This document shows positions 18,583 to 29,600 of a stretch of DNA of 64,000 nucleotides, piece by piece. Positions within the stretch are counted from its first letter, which is position 1. Each line of letters begins with the position of its first letter. The notes beneath the pieces were generated by a model, which saw only the letters and a program-made list of their open reading frames with translations, was not told where the DNA came from and did no database searches. The translations under genes were made by a program, and so were the position numbers. Origin of the DNA: Streptomyces phaeoluteigriseus (GTDB lineage: Bacteria; Actinomycetota; Actinomycetes; Streptomycetales; Streptomycetaceae). The stretch covers positions 58,818 to 122,817 of the forward strand of contig NZ_MPOH02000002.1 of the NCBI RefSeq assembly GCF_001896135.2, in the 5' to 3' direction.

Positions 18583-18831
18583 ATGAGCACCATCAGGGAG
18601 TTGCTGGTCGAACTCACCGGCACGATCGAGTACGCGGACAAGGTGGGCGACGACGACGACCTCGCCGCCAGCGGCATCGACTCCGGGGACCTGGTGCGTC
18701 TCGTCCTGCTCGTCGAGCAGCGGCTCGGCGTGGAGATCACCGCGGCGGACATGGAGAGGCTGCACACGATCGCCGACTACGAGCGCTTCGTCGCCGAGCA
18801 CTCCGTCGCCGGTGCCACCGGCGGTGCGTGA
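18583..18831 (+). CDS. antG: discrete acyl/peptidyl carrier protein (AntG)
   Basis: The 82-aa protein starts at ATG 18583 after GAAAGGGGAAA. It has the carrier motif DDDDLAASGIDSGDLVRLVLLVEQRLGVEI, with Ser34 as the phosphopantetheine site. It carries anthranilate through oxygenation and formylation before transfer to AntC. Its TGA overlaps the antF GTG in GTGA. Divergent transcription from antH places loading and oxygenation enzymes under one intergenic region. Confidence 0.93.
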   Translation: MSTIRELLVELTGTIEYADKVGDDDDLAASGIDSGDLVRLVLLVEQRLGVEITAADMERLHTIADYERFVAEHSVAGATGGA

Positions 18832-20315
18832 TGTGGCTGACACAGCTGCTGGAACGCAACCGTCAGTGCTTCCCCGACCGGACGGCTCTGGTGGACGAGC
18901 AACGCAGCGTCACCTGGGCCGAGTTCCACGACCGTACGGCCGAACTGGCACGGGGGCTGTCCGATCTGGGCATCGCCCGCGGTGACCGGGTCGCCGTGCT
19001 CTCCAAGGACCGCATCGAGGTCCTGGAGAGCTACTTCGCGCTCGCCCGGCTGGGCGCGCTGTTCGTGCCGCTGAACCACAGCCTGGCCGTGCCCGAGGTC
19101 ACCGGCATCGTCGAACGGGTCGGGGCGGTGGCCGTCCTCGGCGAGTCGGAGCTGCTGGACCGGCACACCGAGCTACCGGAGTCGGTGCGGATCCGGCTGG
19201 CCTTCGACAAGCCCGCCTTCGAGACGCTGGGCACCCTGGCCGCCGAGCGGGACCTGCCCGCCGTGGCCGACACCGACCCGATCGCCGTACTGCACACGTC
19301 GGCGACCACCGGACAGGCCAAGGGCGTCACCGTCGACAGCGGGTCGTTCCGGGCCATCGCCCTGGGCTGGCTGGTCATGGCCCGGCCCACCGACGACATC
19401 GTCATGGTCAACTGCTGCCCGCTGTACCACGGCAGCATGGTCGTGTCCCTGACCTACCTGGCGGCCGGCGCGACGGTGGTGCTGATGCCCGGCTTCACCC
19501 CCCAGCGTGCGCTGGCCGCGGTGGAAGGGCACCGTGCCACCCACATGTGGATGGTGCCGCAGATGCTGCGCTTCATGTTGCAGGCCAAGGCGTCCCACGG
19601 CACCGATCTCTCCTCGCTGCGGGAGATCCTGTACGGCGCCGCCCCGATGCCGCTCGACGTGTACGCCGACGCCGTCCAGCGGCTCGGCTGCGGCTTCCGA
19701 CAGGTGTACGGCATGACCGAGGTGGGCGGCCCGTTCGTCACTCTCGGCCCCGAGGAGCACCCCGCCCCCGGGGACGTCACCGCCCGCATCCCGTGCGGGA
19801 GGGTCGTACCGGGCATGTCCGCCCGTGCGGTGGACGAGGGCGGCCGGGACATGCCGTGCGGCGAGATCGGCGAGATCGTCGTGCGCGGGCCGGGCCTCAT
19901 GCAGGGTTACTGGAACGACCCGGAGGCCACCCGCGAGATCACCCTCGACGGCTGGATCAGGACCGGCGACCTGGGGTTCGTGGACGAGCAGGGCCGCATC
20001 AGCCTCGTGGACCGCACGAAGGACGTCATCATCCGCGCGGGCCAGAACGTCTACCCGTCGGAGATCGAGCGCGCCCTGATGACCCACCCCGCTGTGCGGG
20101 ACACCGCCGTCGTCGGGATGCCGGACGAGGACTACGGCGAGGTGCCGCTGGCGTACGTCGTCCTGGAGGCGGGCGCGGACGCGGGTACGGCGGAACTGCT
20201 GGCGCATGTCGCGGGGCTGCTCGCGCCGTACAAGCGGCCGCGACGCGTGGAGTTCATCGAGCAGGTGCCGCGCAATCCCGCAGGAAAGATCATCAAGAAG
20301 CTGCTGCGGGTCTGA
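18828..20315 (+). CDS. antF: anthranilate acyl-CoA/carrier ligase (AntF)
   Basis: The 495-aa AMP-forming ligase has the P-loop VLHTSATTGQAKGVT, the middle motif VYGMTEVGG, GELGEIVVRG-like CGEIGEIVVRGPG, WIRTGDLGF and the C-terminal lysine motif NPAGKIIKK. It activates anthranilate and loads it on AntG. The start is GTG 18828 or the adjacent ATG 18831; the GTGA overlap with antG favours the first. It ends 379 bp before a PPTase relic. Confidence 0.93.
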   Translation: MMWLTQLLERNRQCFPDRTALVDEQRSVTWAEFHDRTAELARGLSDLGIARGDRVAVLSKDRIEVLESYFALARLGALFVPLNHSLAVPEVTGIVERVGAVAVLGESELLDRHTELPESVRIRLAFDKPAFETLGTLAAERDLPAVADTDPIAVLHTSATTGQAKGVTVDSGSFRAIALGWLVMARPTDDIVMVNCCPLYHGSMVVSLTYLAAGATVVLMPGFTPQRALAAVEGHRATHMWMVPQMLRFMLQAKASHGTDLSSLREILYGAAPMPLDVYADAVQRLGCGFRQVYGMTEVGGPFVTLGPEEHPAPGDVTARIPCGRVVPGMSARAVDEGGRDMPCGEIGEIVVRGPGLMQGYWNDPEATREITLDGWIRTGDLGFVDEQGRISLVDRTKDVIIRAGQNVYPSEIERALMTHPAVRDTAVVGMPDEDYGEVPLAYVVLEAGADAGTAELLAHVAGLLAPYKRPRRVEFIEQVPRNPAGKIIKKLLRV

Positions 20316-20488
20316 GGGTGTGCGGAGCCGTCCGGAGCGGGGCGCGCTGACCGGGCGCCCCTCTGATACTGGTCCGCCGGGGTTGGTGGCGTTTCCGCAC
20401 CGGCCCCGGCCGGTCGGGTTCCTCCGCCTGCCGTGGTGGGTGACCTTCCGACATCGGCCGTTCCGGTCCTCGCCCGGCGCCCGACAGC

Positions 20489-20581
20489 GAGACGTCGTAC
20501 GGCCACGCAACCCGAGGCAGAGACGTCGTACGGCCACGCAACCCGAGGCAGAGACGTCGTAAGGCCGCGCACCCCGTGGCA
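20489..20581. repeat. 31-bp tandem repeat, three copies
   Basis: Units start GAGACGTCGTACGGCCACGC and occupy 20489-20519, 20520-20550 (identical) and 20551-20581 (four changes). Each contains the palindrome GACGTC. The remainder of 20316-20694 shows no gene. Confidence 0.95.
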
Positions 20582-20694
20582 GTCGCACGTCCGCAGACGT
20601 CCCGTCGGCCGACCTCGACCGGCTCGCCGATGAGGCCGAGCCCGGCGGCGGTCACTAGTGGTGCTGCTAAATCCCCCGCTCGGGACGGCTGCCG

Positions 20695-21154
20695 GTGTTT
20701 CCGCCCGGACGGGCGGCATGCATCTCGCACAGCGCGGGAATAGCCGTCGCCGTGGCCCGCATGCCGAGCCACGGCATCCCGCTCGGCTGCGCTCTGGAGC
20801 TGCGATCTGGGGTTCCGGCCACTCCCCCACCGTGCGGACGCCTGGTCCTGCGCGTGGACGAGGAGGGGCTCCTGCTCACCGGCTCCCGGCCGGTGGACGC
20901 GGCATGGTCGCTGACGGAGCTGTTCTCGGCCAAGGAAGCCGCGTGCCGTGTGGAAGGCCCTGGATCGGTCCGTAGCGGGTCATCGAGCGGCCGAGCCGTC
21001 GGTGACCCTGCGGGCCCTGCGGAAGTGCCCCTCCGGGGACGGCCTGCGTATTTGTCTGCCTCCGAAGCCGGCGCACGCCGTACGGGTACGCGTGGTGCCC
21101 TTCGGGACAGGAGTGCTCGGCTACGTCCTGGGGTGGGCCGACTCCGAGAGGTGA
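20695..21154 (+). pseudogene. phosphopantetheinyl transferase relic (antQ-like)
   Basis: The plus strand has PPTase landmarks: CISHSAGIAVAVA, then PLGCALELRS, then SLTELFSAKEAACR. In a second frame from about 20946 it continues VWKALDRSVAGHRAAEPSV to VLGYVLGWADSER and a stop at 21154. The N-terminal 70-90 residues of a normal Sfp/EntD-type enzyme are missing. The magnesium-binding Asp of G-x-D-x-E is Ala (GCALE), the last lysine of KEAxxK is Arg, and an extra base or a 2-base loss splits the frame. PPTases activate carrier proteins, and AntQ is the one linked to antimycin clusters. This copy is surely inactive, and carriers here must rely on a housekeeping enzyme. Confidence 0.75.
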
Positions 21155-21166
21155 CCACACGCCCCC

Positions 21167-21193
21167 GGCCCCCGGCGCACAGCGCCGGGGGCC
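21167..21193. terminator. bidirectional terminator hairpin
   Basis: A perfect 12-bp stem, GGCCCCCGGCGC (21167-21178) with GCGCCGGGGGCC (21182-21193), and a 3-nt ACA loop. It lies between the convergent PPTase relic and the antitoxin-like gene. Confidence 0.85.
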
Positions 21194-21212
21194 GCAAGGT
21201 CGGTCCCGACAG

Positions 21213-21407
21213 TCATCGCTCCGTCGTACCGCGGTCCCGGTAGGAACGACGGGCCGCTTCGGCGGCCTTGTCGGTCTGGGCGTCGTACTTGTTCCCCGTC
21301 CGCCCGTCGACCGCTCGCTCGGCGCTCGTGACGCCCTTGTCCGCCTGGCCCGGGTGGCCCTTCGCCATGTCCTTGGCCTTCCTCGCCATGTCACCCAGCT
21401 TGCCCAT
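21213..21407 (-). CDS. small antitoxin-family protein (MT0933-like)
   Basis: The 64-aa protein MGKLGDMARKAKDMAKGHPG... is lysine-rich and charged, with DKGVTSAERAVDGRTGNKYDAQTDKAAEAAR. This is the pattern of the small actinobacterial proteins annotated as MT0933-like antitoxins. No toxin gene is adjacent, and many members look like free-standing stress proteins, so the antitoxin label is by family only. It lies between the PPTase relic and antE and is not a known antimycin gene. Confidence 0.8.
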   Translation of the reverse strand: MGKLGDMARKAKDMAKGHPGQADKGVTSAERAVDGRTGNKYDAQTDKAAEAARRSYRDRGTTER

Positions 21408-21529
21408 GGGGCACCTCCCGCGATAGCGCGTGCGTCGTACCTGGCCGCGGGTACCCCGCTGGCCCGGGGCAAATCACCCGGAGCGCGCGGCCGGCTCCAC
21501 CCCCACCGCGGCCGGGTCCGCCGCAACCG

Positions 21530-22758
21530 TCACACCCGGGCGTTCACCAGCGCCGCCATGTTCCCCGCCGGGTGGCGGTTGTCGTGGATGAGCTGGTGGG
21601 CCAGGCCGATCTCGTCGAAGTCGAAGGTGCGTGACAGGCAGGGGTCGACGACTCCCTGGTCGATCAGCCGGGTGATCTCCCGTGCCTCGCGGGCGCTGGC
21701 GACGTGCGAGCCCTGCAGTCGCTTCTGCCGCATCCACAGGAAGCGCAGGTCCACGTCACCGTTGTAGCCGGTGGTTCCGCCACAGATGACGACCATGCCT
21801 CCGTTGTCGCACAGGTACATCGACGTGGGGATGGTGTCGGCGCCCGAGTGCTCCAGCACGATGCGCGGGCTGCGGCGCTCGCCGAGCACCTCCCAGAAGC
21901 GCCGTCCGAAGGCGCGGGCGCCGGACAGCCAGCGGGCCATCGCGGCGTCGTCGGAGGTGTCCGGCAGCCGGCCCCAGTGGTCGAACTCCCGCCGGTCGAT
22001 CCATCCCTTGGCGCCCAGCTTGAGGCAGAACTCGCCGCGTTCCTCGTTGGAGACGACGGCGACGGGGATGCCGCCGACGTGCCGGACCAACTGGATGGCG
22101 ATGCAGCCCAGTCCGCCGGCGCCGCCCCAGATCAGCACCGGGTCGCCGGGGCGTACCGTGTGCGGCTCCCAGCCGAAGAGCTGGCGGTAGGCGGTGGCCG
22201 CGGTCGCCATGTAGCAGGCGGACTCCGCCCAGGAAAGGCGGGCCGGCTTGGGGTGGAGCATGTAGTCGTCGACAACCGCGAACTGGGCGAAGGAGCCGTA
22301 GTTCTCCTCGTAGCCCCACACCCGCTGGCTGGTGGAGACCACCGGGTCGGTGCCCAGGCGGATGTCCTCGGCCGACTCGTCCCACCGGGCGGCCAGGACG
22401 ACCACCTCATCGCCCAGCCGTACCCCGCGCACGTCCTCGCCGACCGCCCACACGATCCCGGACAGGTCGGAGCCACCGATGTGGAAGTCCTCGGTGGCAC
22501 CCGCCTTCTGGCGTGCGGTGATCACGTCGAGCGGCGAACCCAGCGCCGCCCATACGTTGTTGTAGTTGATGCCGGCGGCCATGACCTTCACCAGGACCTG
22601 GCCGCGGCCGACGGGTGGGACGTCGACCACCTCGGTACGGAAGGCGTCGACGGCCGGCCGTAGCGCTCGCGGCGGATGAGCGAGGCGTACATCTTCTTGG
22701 GGACGGTGCCGATCTCGGGCGCGTCGCCGAGCTCGTAGAGGTCCTGGGTCGCGGACAC
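21530..22758 (-). CDS. antE: crotonyl-CoA carboxylase/reductase (AntE), N-terminal frameshift
   Basis: The start is GTG 22758 (MSATQDLYELGDAPEIGTVP when translated). The frame breaks near 22653, where GGCCGGTCGAC appears as GGCCGTCGAC, then runs on as DAFRTEVVDVPPVGRGQVLV to the stop. It is an MDR-family enzyme with the NADPH motif IWGGAGGLGCIAIQLVRHVGG. CCR enzymes reductively carboxylate alpha,beta-enoyl-CoAs; here AntE supplies the alkylmalonyl-CoA units whose variety explains the C7 side chains of antimycins. Repaired length is about 409 aa. It follows antD by 68 bp in the antCDE operon. The break is probably a sequence error. Confidence 0.9.
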
Positions 22759-22826
22759 GCGGGGTCTCCTGAACGGTCGGGGCGTACTCGGTGGGTCGGG
22801 ACTCGGGGCGGACGCCGCCCGGCGGC

Positions 22827-25800
22827 TCAGTCGTGGAGTCCGCGCAGGGCCTTGGCGACCACTCGCCGATCCGGGCGATCGGCTCGGGTTCGGTCATCTC
22901 GTAGTGGCCGCACGGCACTTGGTGGTCGTGCAGCGTGCCGTCGACGTGGGGCCGCCAGCTGTCGGCCTTGCCGGGCAGCACCGCCAGGTCCGTCGGGAAG
23001 TCCGTGGGATCCTCCCGGGCCGCGCTGAAGAACAGCACGTCCCCGCGGTAGACCCTGGGGGCGAACTGCGGTGCGATGCGCAGGTTGTTGCGCATGACGG
23101 TGGCGATGGCGGCCGCCTCGGCGCGCGTGACGGGCGAACTCGACGGGTCGGCCGCGAGGCCGGCGTCGACACGGTCCAGGACGGTGTCGACGTCCGGCGG
23201 CGTGGCCCCCGGTTCGACGGACAGACCGGTCACCCGCGACAGCAGAGCCGCCACCTGCCGTTCCGCCGCCTCGGGGTCGTACGTCGTGCCGTGCGGCTGC
23301 GGTGCGTCGAGCATGGCGAGGAGTTCGACCCGCTCGCCCCTCTCCTGGAGCGCGCAGGCCATGGCGTGCGCGACGAAGCCGCCGTAGGACCAGCCCAGCA
23401 GCCGGTACGGGCCGTGCGGCTGCACCTCCCGCACCAGGTCCAGATAGGCGTCGACCATGGCGGCGGCGTCCGGGGCGGGCGGCCGGGTGCCGTCGAGGCC
23501 GACCGCCTGGATGCCGTACACGGGCTGGCCGCCGCCGAGGTGGGGCAGCAGGCCCGTGTAGCGCCAGGACACGCCCGCACCGGGGTGGACGCAGAACAGG
23601 GGGGTGGCGGTGCCCTCCGCGCGCAGCGGCAGCAGCGGGCCGAGCGCGGTGGGGGCGCTCCCCTGCGTGTCCGGGGCCCGCTCGTCGGACGCGGCGAGGA
23701 TTCCGGCCACCGTGGGCGCGGCCAGCAGTTCGGCCGCCGGTACGTCGAGGACGCCGGCCTGCTTGAGCCGGCCCGCCAGCAGCACGGCGCGCATCGAGTC
23801 GCCGCCCAGGTCGAAGAAGTTGTCGTGCACGCCGATGCCGCCGATGCCGAGGGTCTCCTCCCACACCCGGGTGACCGCCTGTTCGCGGTCGGAGCGCGGC
23901 GGCACGTGCTCGGTGGTCAGCCGGGGCCGTGCGGCGAGGGCCGGCCCCGCCCCCGCCTCCGCGGGGGCGTCGGGCGCGGCGGGGTCCGTGCGGGCGCCGG
24001 GGGCGTCGATCCAGTGACGGTGACGTTCGAAGGCGTACGGCGGCAGCGGGACCCGTCGGGCGGTGTCCGGCACCGGCGGGAGGGCGGTGTCCACGCCCGC
24101 GCTCCACAGCCGCCCCAGGGCCTCCGCGAGAACGAAGCCGTCGGAGGCCTCGGCCTTGGCGTGCCGCATGGTGGTCACCGTCACGGGCGTCTCGTCGGTG
24201 AGCCGCCCGGTGGCCAGCTTGGTCAGCGTGTCCCCCGGCCCGATCTCCACCAGCACGGGGTGCAGGCGGTCCCAGAGGGCGGTGATGCCGTCGGCGAACC
24301 GCACGGTGTTCCTGGTGTGGTCGATCCAGTGCCGCACGGAGGTGGCCTGGGCGTCGGTGACCCAGGTGCCGGTGACGTTGGTGACGTACGGGATCCGTGG
24401 CGGGCGCAGCGTGACCTGACGCAGGTGGGTCTCGAACGTCGGCAGGACCGGGTCCAGGACGTGGGAGTGGGCCGCGACGGGGATGCGCAGGCGGCGGAAC
24501 GGGACGCCCCGGCGGGTGAGTTCGGCCTCGAAGCGGGTGACGGCGTCGAGGTGTCCGGCGACGGTGCAGGCGCTGGGGCCGTTCGCCGCGGCCAGGGACA
24601 GCTCGTCATCGAGCAGCGGCTCCACGTCCTCGGCCGGGGCGGCCACGCCGACGGTGGCGCCGCCCGCGGTGCTGATGAGCCGGATGCGTTCGGTGACCAG
24701 GGGCAGCATGTCCTCCAGGTCGAGGACCCCGGCCAGGCAGGCCGCCGTGTACTCGCCGAGCGAGTGGCCGATCAGCGCGTCCGGGCGCACGCCCTGTTCC
24801 ATCAGGGTGCGGGCCAGGGCGTACTCGGTCACCACCAGGCCGAGGAACGCGGCGGTGTCGTCGGGCCGCTGTTCCTCGAACAGGGCGGCGCGGACGTCGG
24901 TGCCGAGCGCGGGGCGCAGGACGCGGGCGCACTCGTCGACGATGTCGCGGTAGACGCCGTGGTCGCGGTACAGCTCCGCTCCCATGCCGGGGTACTGGGT
25001 GCCGCCGCCCGGCAGCAGGAACGCCACGCGGGCGGGCTCGTCGGACGGCGGCGGGGTGCCCGGTGCGGCGGCGCGCAGGGCGTCGAGGGCCTCCTCGCGG
25101 GTGGCTGCGGTGACGGTGAGGCGGTGGCGCAGCGCGGGCCGGTCGGCGCGCAGGGAGTGCGCGACGTCGTCCAGGCGCAGTTCGGGCCGCCGCTCCAGGT
25201 GCCGGACGAGGGCGTCGGCCTGGCCGCGCAGGCGCCGGCGGTCCGCGCGGACAGTGGCAGCACCAGCCGGTGTCCGTCCTCGGGCGGCGCGGCGCGGGCG
25301 GGCGACGGGCGGGCCTCTTCCAGGATGACGTGGGCGTTGGTGCCGCCGATGCCGAAGGCACTGACGGCGCCCGGCGGGGGTGGTCGCCCGCGGGCCAGTC
25401 CTCCAGCGCGGTGGGCACGCGGAAGGGGCCGGAGGGGAAGTCGATGAGCGGGTTGGGCCGGTCGAAGTGCAGGCTCGGCGGGATCTGCCGGTGTTCCAGG
25501 GCCAGGACCGCCTTGATGAGCCCGGCGATGCCGGCGGCCGCGCCCAGGTGGCCGATGTTCGTCTTCACCGAGCCGAGCGCGCAGAACCCGGTCCGTTCCG
25601 TGCTCTGCCGGAACGCCTCGGTCAGTGCGGACACCTCGATCGGGTCGCCGAGCTTGGTGGCTGTGCCGTGCGCCTCGATCAGGCCGATGGTGCCGGCCTC
25701 GACCTCCGCCTGGGCCTGCGCGGCGAGGATGACCTCGGTCTGCCCGGCGGCGCTCGGGGCGCTGAAGCCGACCTTGCGGCGACCGTCGTTGTTGACGGCG

Positions 25801-26645
25801 CTGCCGCGGATGACGGCACGAATGCGGTCGCCGTCGGCGAGGGCGTCCTCGAGTCGCTTGAGCACGACGGCTCCCACGCCGTCGCCGGAGGAGGTGCCGG
25901 CGGCGTCCGCGGCGAAGGCGCGGCAGTGGCCGTCGGGCGAGAAGGGGCCGTCGGGCACGTGCCGGTAGCCCAGCGCGGCCGAGGGGTTGAGGGAGACGGC
26001 GGCGGCGAGCGCGGTGTCGCAGCGGTGGTCGAGCAGGTCCTGGCAGGCGGTGTGCACGGCGACGAGAGCGGTGGAGCAGGCCGTCTGCAGCGACACGCTC
26101 GGGCCGGTGAGGCCCAGCTCGTAGGAGACGCGGGTGGCGAGGGTGCCCAGGGAGTTGGCGGTGGCCGCGTGCACGAGCGCGACCGAGCCGGGCTGCCCGG
26201 CATGACGCGGATACACGTGTGCGGGGTAGTAGCGGCTGTCGCCGCTGCCCGCGTACACGCCGAACGCCTCGCCCGTACGGTCGCCACGGTCGCCGCCGAG
26301 GCAGCCGGCGTCCTCCAGGGCGTGGTAGGCCGTCTCCAGCAGCAGCCGCTGCTGCGGGTCGATCACGGCGGCCTCGGCGGGGCTGTAGCCGAAGAAGCCG
26401 GAGTCGAAGCGGTCCATGCCCTCGACGACGGAGGCCATGCGCACGTGTGAGGGGTCGTCGAGGTCGCGCGGGTCGCCGCCCGCGGCGAGGAACTCCTCGT
26501 CGGTGACGGGCCGTACGGACTCCCGGCCGGCCGCCAGGTTGTCCCAGAACGTGTCGAGGTCGTCGGCGCCGGGGAAGCGGCCCGCCATGCCGATGACGGC
26601 GACGGCGGGGGCCTCCTGCTCGTGTGGTTCGGTGATGTCAGGCAA
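22827..26645 (-). CDS. antD: modular PKS (AntD): KS-AT-T-TE, with three frameshifts
   Basis: The probable start is TTG 26645, overlapping the antC stop, with GGAAGG 9 nt upstream. The KS has TACSTA (near 26070), EAHGTATKLGD and KTNIGHLG. The AT has GHSLGEY (near 24760) and, at the substrate-selectivity box, VAAHS instead of YASHS or HAFHS, which fits an unusual alkylmalonyl extender. The carrier has DLGGDSM (near 23800). The TE has GWSYGG (near 23390) and ends with CGHYEMTEPEP. Frame breaks near 25370, between 25263 and 25027, and near 22865 are all apparent single-base losses; repaired length is about 1273 aa. The enzyme extends the NRPS chain once and releases it by dilactone formation. Confidence 0.92.
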
Positions 26646-29600
26646 GGCCTCGGTCCTTCCCGTGCCGTGCGGTACGGCGCGCGCGGGCCGCACGCTGCCG
26701 CTGTGCTTGTTCCTTGGCTCGGTCCAGGCCGGTGGGGGCGGCTTCGGCGGACCGTGGTGCTGCGGGGTCGGCGGTGCGCTGTTCCGCGGACTCGCGCTGG
26801 GGCGACGGCTTCCCGGCCCACCTGGTGCCGGTGCGCGTCGACAGGTGGCGGGCCAGGTCCCGCACGGTGGGGTGCGCGAACAGGTCGACGACCGAGAGGT
26901 CGGCGTCGAAGGCGCTGTTGACGGCGCCCTGGGCGGTGACCAGGAGCAGGGAGTTCCCGCCCAGGTCGAAGAAGTTCTCGTCCCGGCCCACCCGGTCGCG
27001 GCCCAGTACGACGCACCACACCTCGGCGAGCCGGCTCTCCAGCCGCCGCAGGTCCTCCCCCGCGTCCGCCTGGTCCCGGTCCTCGGTGGCGCCCGCAGAG
27101 CGCAGCGTCCAGTCGTCGCCCAGGCCGGCCGCGCCGGCACTGTCGGCCGCCGCACGGTACAGCGCGCCCAGGTCGGTGCCGTCCTCCAGGCCGACGTGCC
27201 CGGTCAGGCGCCGCACTTGACGGACCGGGGCCACGACGTGGCTGCGGACCCAGGGAGCGCTGCGGTCGGCACCGATCAGCAGATGCGGCTCGTCCAGGGC
27301 GCGGGCCAGGTCGTACGAGCGCAGGGCGGCGGGGGCGTCGAGCAGCCGGTAGCCGCGGGCCTCGGTGAGCGCGGTGAGCCGGTAGCCGCGGCTCATGCCG
27401 TGCTCGCGCCACATGCTCCAGGCCAGGGACTGCGCGGGCAGGCCCAGGCTCCGGCGGTGCAGGGCGAGGGCGTCCAGGTAGGCGTTGGCGGCGGCGTAGG
27501 CGGCGTTCATGGCACCGCCGAAATAGCCGTTCACCGAGGAGAAGGTGACGAAGGAGCCGACCGGGTGGTCCGCGGTGAGCCGGTGCAGTGTCCACGCACC
27601 GCGCGCCTTCGCCTCCAGCGCCCGGCGCCAGGTGGTGGCGTCCAGGTCGCCCACGGGGCGTTCGACGAGGGTCCCGGCCAGGTGCAGCACCGACGCCAGC
27701 GGCACGCCCCACGCCGCGGTGGCCGCGTCCACCGCGGCCCGCACCTGGCGTTCGTCGGTGACGTCGGCGCAGGCGTAGCGGACCTCACCCAGCTCGCGCA
27801 GCCGCCGGAGAGCCTCCCCGCGTGCCGATTCGGTTCCCTGGAGGTCCACTTCGGCCTGCGGTGTGCGGCCCACGATCAGCAGCCGCGTACCGGGCGTGCG
27901 CAGCAGGTGAGCCGCGACCTCGCTGCCGACGCCGCCCAGTCCCCCGGTGATCAGGGTGAATCCGTCGTGCGCGGGCGTCTCGGCGCGCGACGGTGTGTCG
28001 GGCAGGGCCGCGAGGCGGCGTACGTGACGACGTCCGTCGCGGTACGCCACCTCCGCGCCGTCCGCGGCGACCGTCGCCTCGGCCAGCAGGACGGGCAGCG
28101 GGTCCTCGCCGTCATCCGGCGCGAGGTCGAGGTGCGCCCCGCGCAGCCAGCCGAACTCCTCGCCCAGCGACTTGAGCAGGGCGCCCGCCATGGCCCGCGC
28201 CGGGCAGGGACGGTCCCCGGGACGGACCGCCTGGGCACCCGCCGTGACGTACACCAGATCGACGGAGTGCTGCCGGCCGGGCCGGGCGGCGAGGGCGCGT
28301 GCGAACACGAGCAGCCGCTCCGTGCCGGTCGTGTCGTACGGCGCCTCCTCCGGCGAGCCGGTGTCACGCAGCCCGTCGAGGTGCAGGACCGCGTCGACCG
28401 GGCGCTGGTCGCGCTCCACCTGTCGTAGCAGCTCGGTGTGGTCGGCTTCCTCCGCGGGCCGGACGCGGTAGTGGGCGGCACCGAGTCGGGCGTACGCCGT
28501 CCCGTCGTCGACCACCGTGCACAGACCGCCGCCGGATCGCAGCGCGTCGGCGAGCCGGTCGGCGAGCCGCTGAACGCGGGGGTCGCCGCCGGTGAGTACG
28601 AGGGTGTGCCGGCCGGCGTGCGTGGTGCGGGGACCGGGGCGTTCCGCCGGCTGCCACACCGGGCGCAGGAACCAGTCGGGCACGGTGGCGGCGGTGCCCA
28701 GCAGCAGCTGTGCCCTGCGGACCTCGTCGTCGAAGGCGCCCGCCTCGAAGTTCTTGCGCAGTCTGGTGCGCTGGATCTTGCCGATCTCGGTCTTGGGGAT
28801 GGCGTCCGGCTCGACCGGGACGAGGAAGGCGGGGCTGACGCCGATCTCCCGGGTGACCTTGCCCGCGATGTCGCGCAGGGAGTCGGCCGTGTTCCGTGCG
28901 ACGGCCTGCGGGGTGAGGTGGAAGAAGAGGGCCAGTTCGTCGGTGGGCGAGAGGGGATCGGAGCGCACCGCGACAGCGGCGGTGAAACTGCGCTCCACGT
29001 GCGGCAGTTCCTCCACGCAGGCTTCGATCTCGTGGCTGTAGTGGTTGACGCCGTTGACGATGATGACGTCCTTGGCGCGGCCGGTGATGTACAGCTCGCC
29101 GTCGCGCAGGAAGGCCAGGTCCCCGGTGTCGAACCAGCCGTCCTCGGTGAACGCCTCGGCGTTGGCGCCCGGGTTGTCGTGGTAGCCGCCGGTCACCGAG
29201 GTGCCGCGCACCTGGAACCGGCCCGCCTGGCCCTCGTCGAGGACGGTGCCATGCTCGTCGACGATCCGCATGGCGAAGCCGGGGTAGGGACGGCCGCAGC
29301 TGACGAACGTGCCCTCCTTCCCGTCGGGTTGGCCGGGCAGGACCGCGTCGGTGACCACCGAGCAGGTCTCGGACATGCCCCAGCCGGGGTGCATCACGTC
29401 CTGCGGCAGGCCGAAGGGCTCGAGGGTGTGCAGGAACCGGCGGGCGGCCGACGCCACGACGACCTCGCCGGCGTTCATCACCAGCCGCATCGGCGACAGG
29501 TCCCAGGCGCGGTCCGTGAAGCGGTGGGATTCCTCGGCGAGGAGTCCGAAGGCGAAGTTGGGCGCCCAGGTGACGGTGACCCGGTGCCGGTCGGCCAGGT

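Noticed and set aside
21213..21407. Toxin-antitoxin system
   Set aside because: Only an antitoxin-family protein is seen; no toxin gene lies on either side.
22904..25447. 847-codon plus-strand frame opposite antD
   Set aside because: It is antisense to the AT-T-TE region; no motif of its own and composition typical of a shadow.
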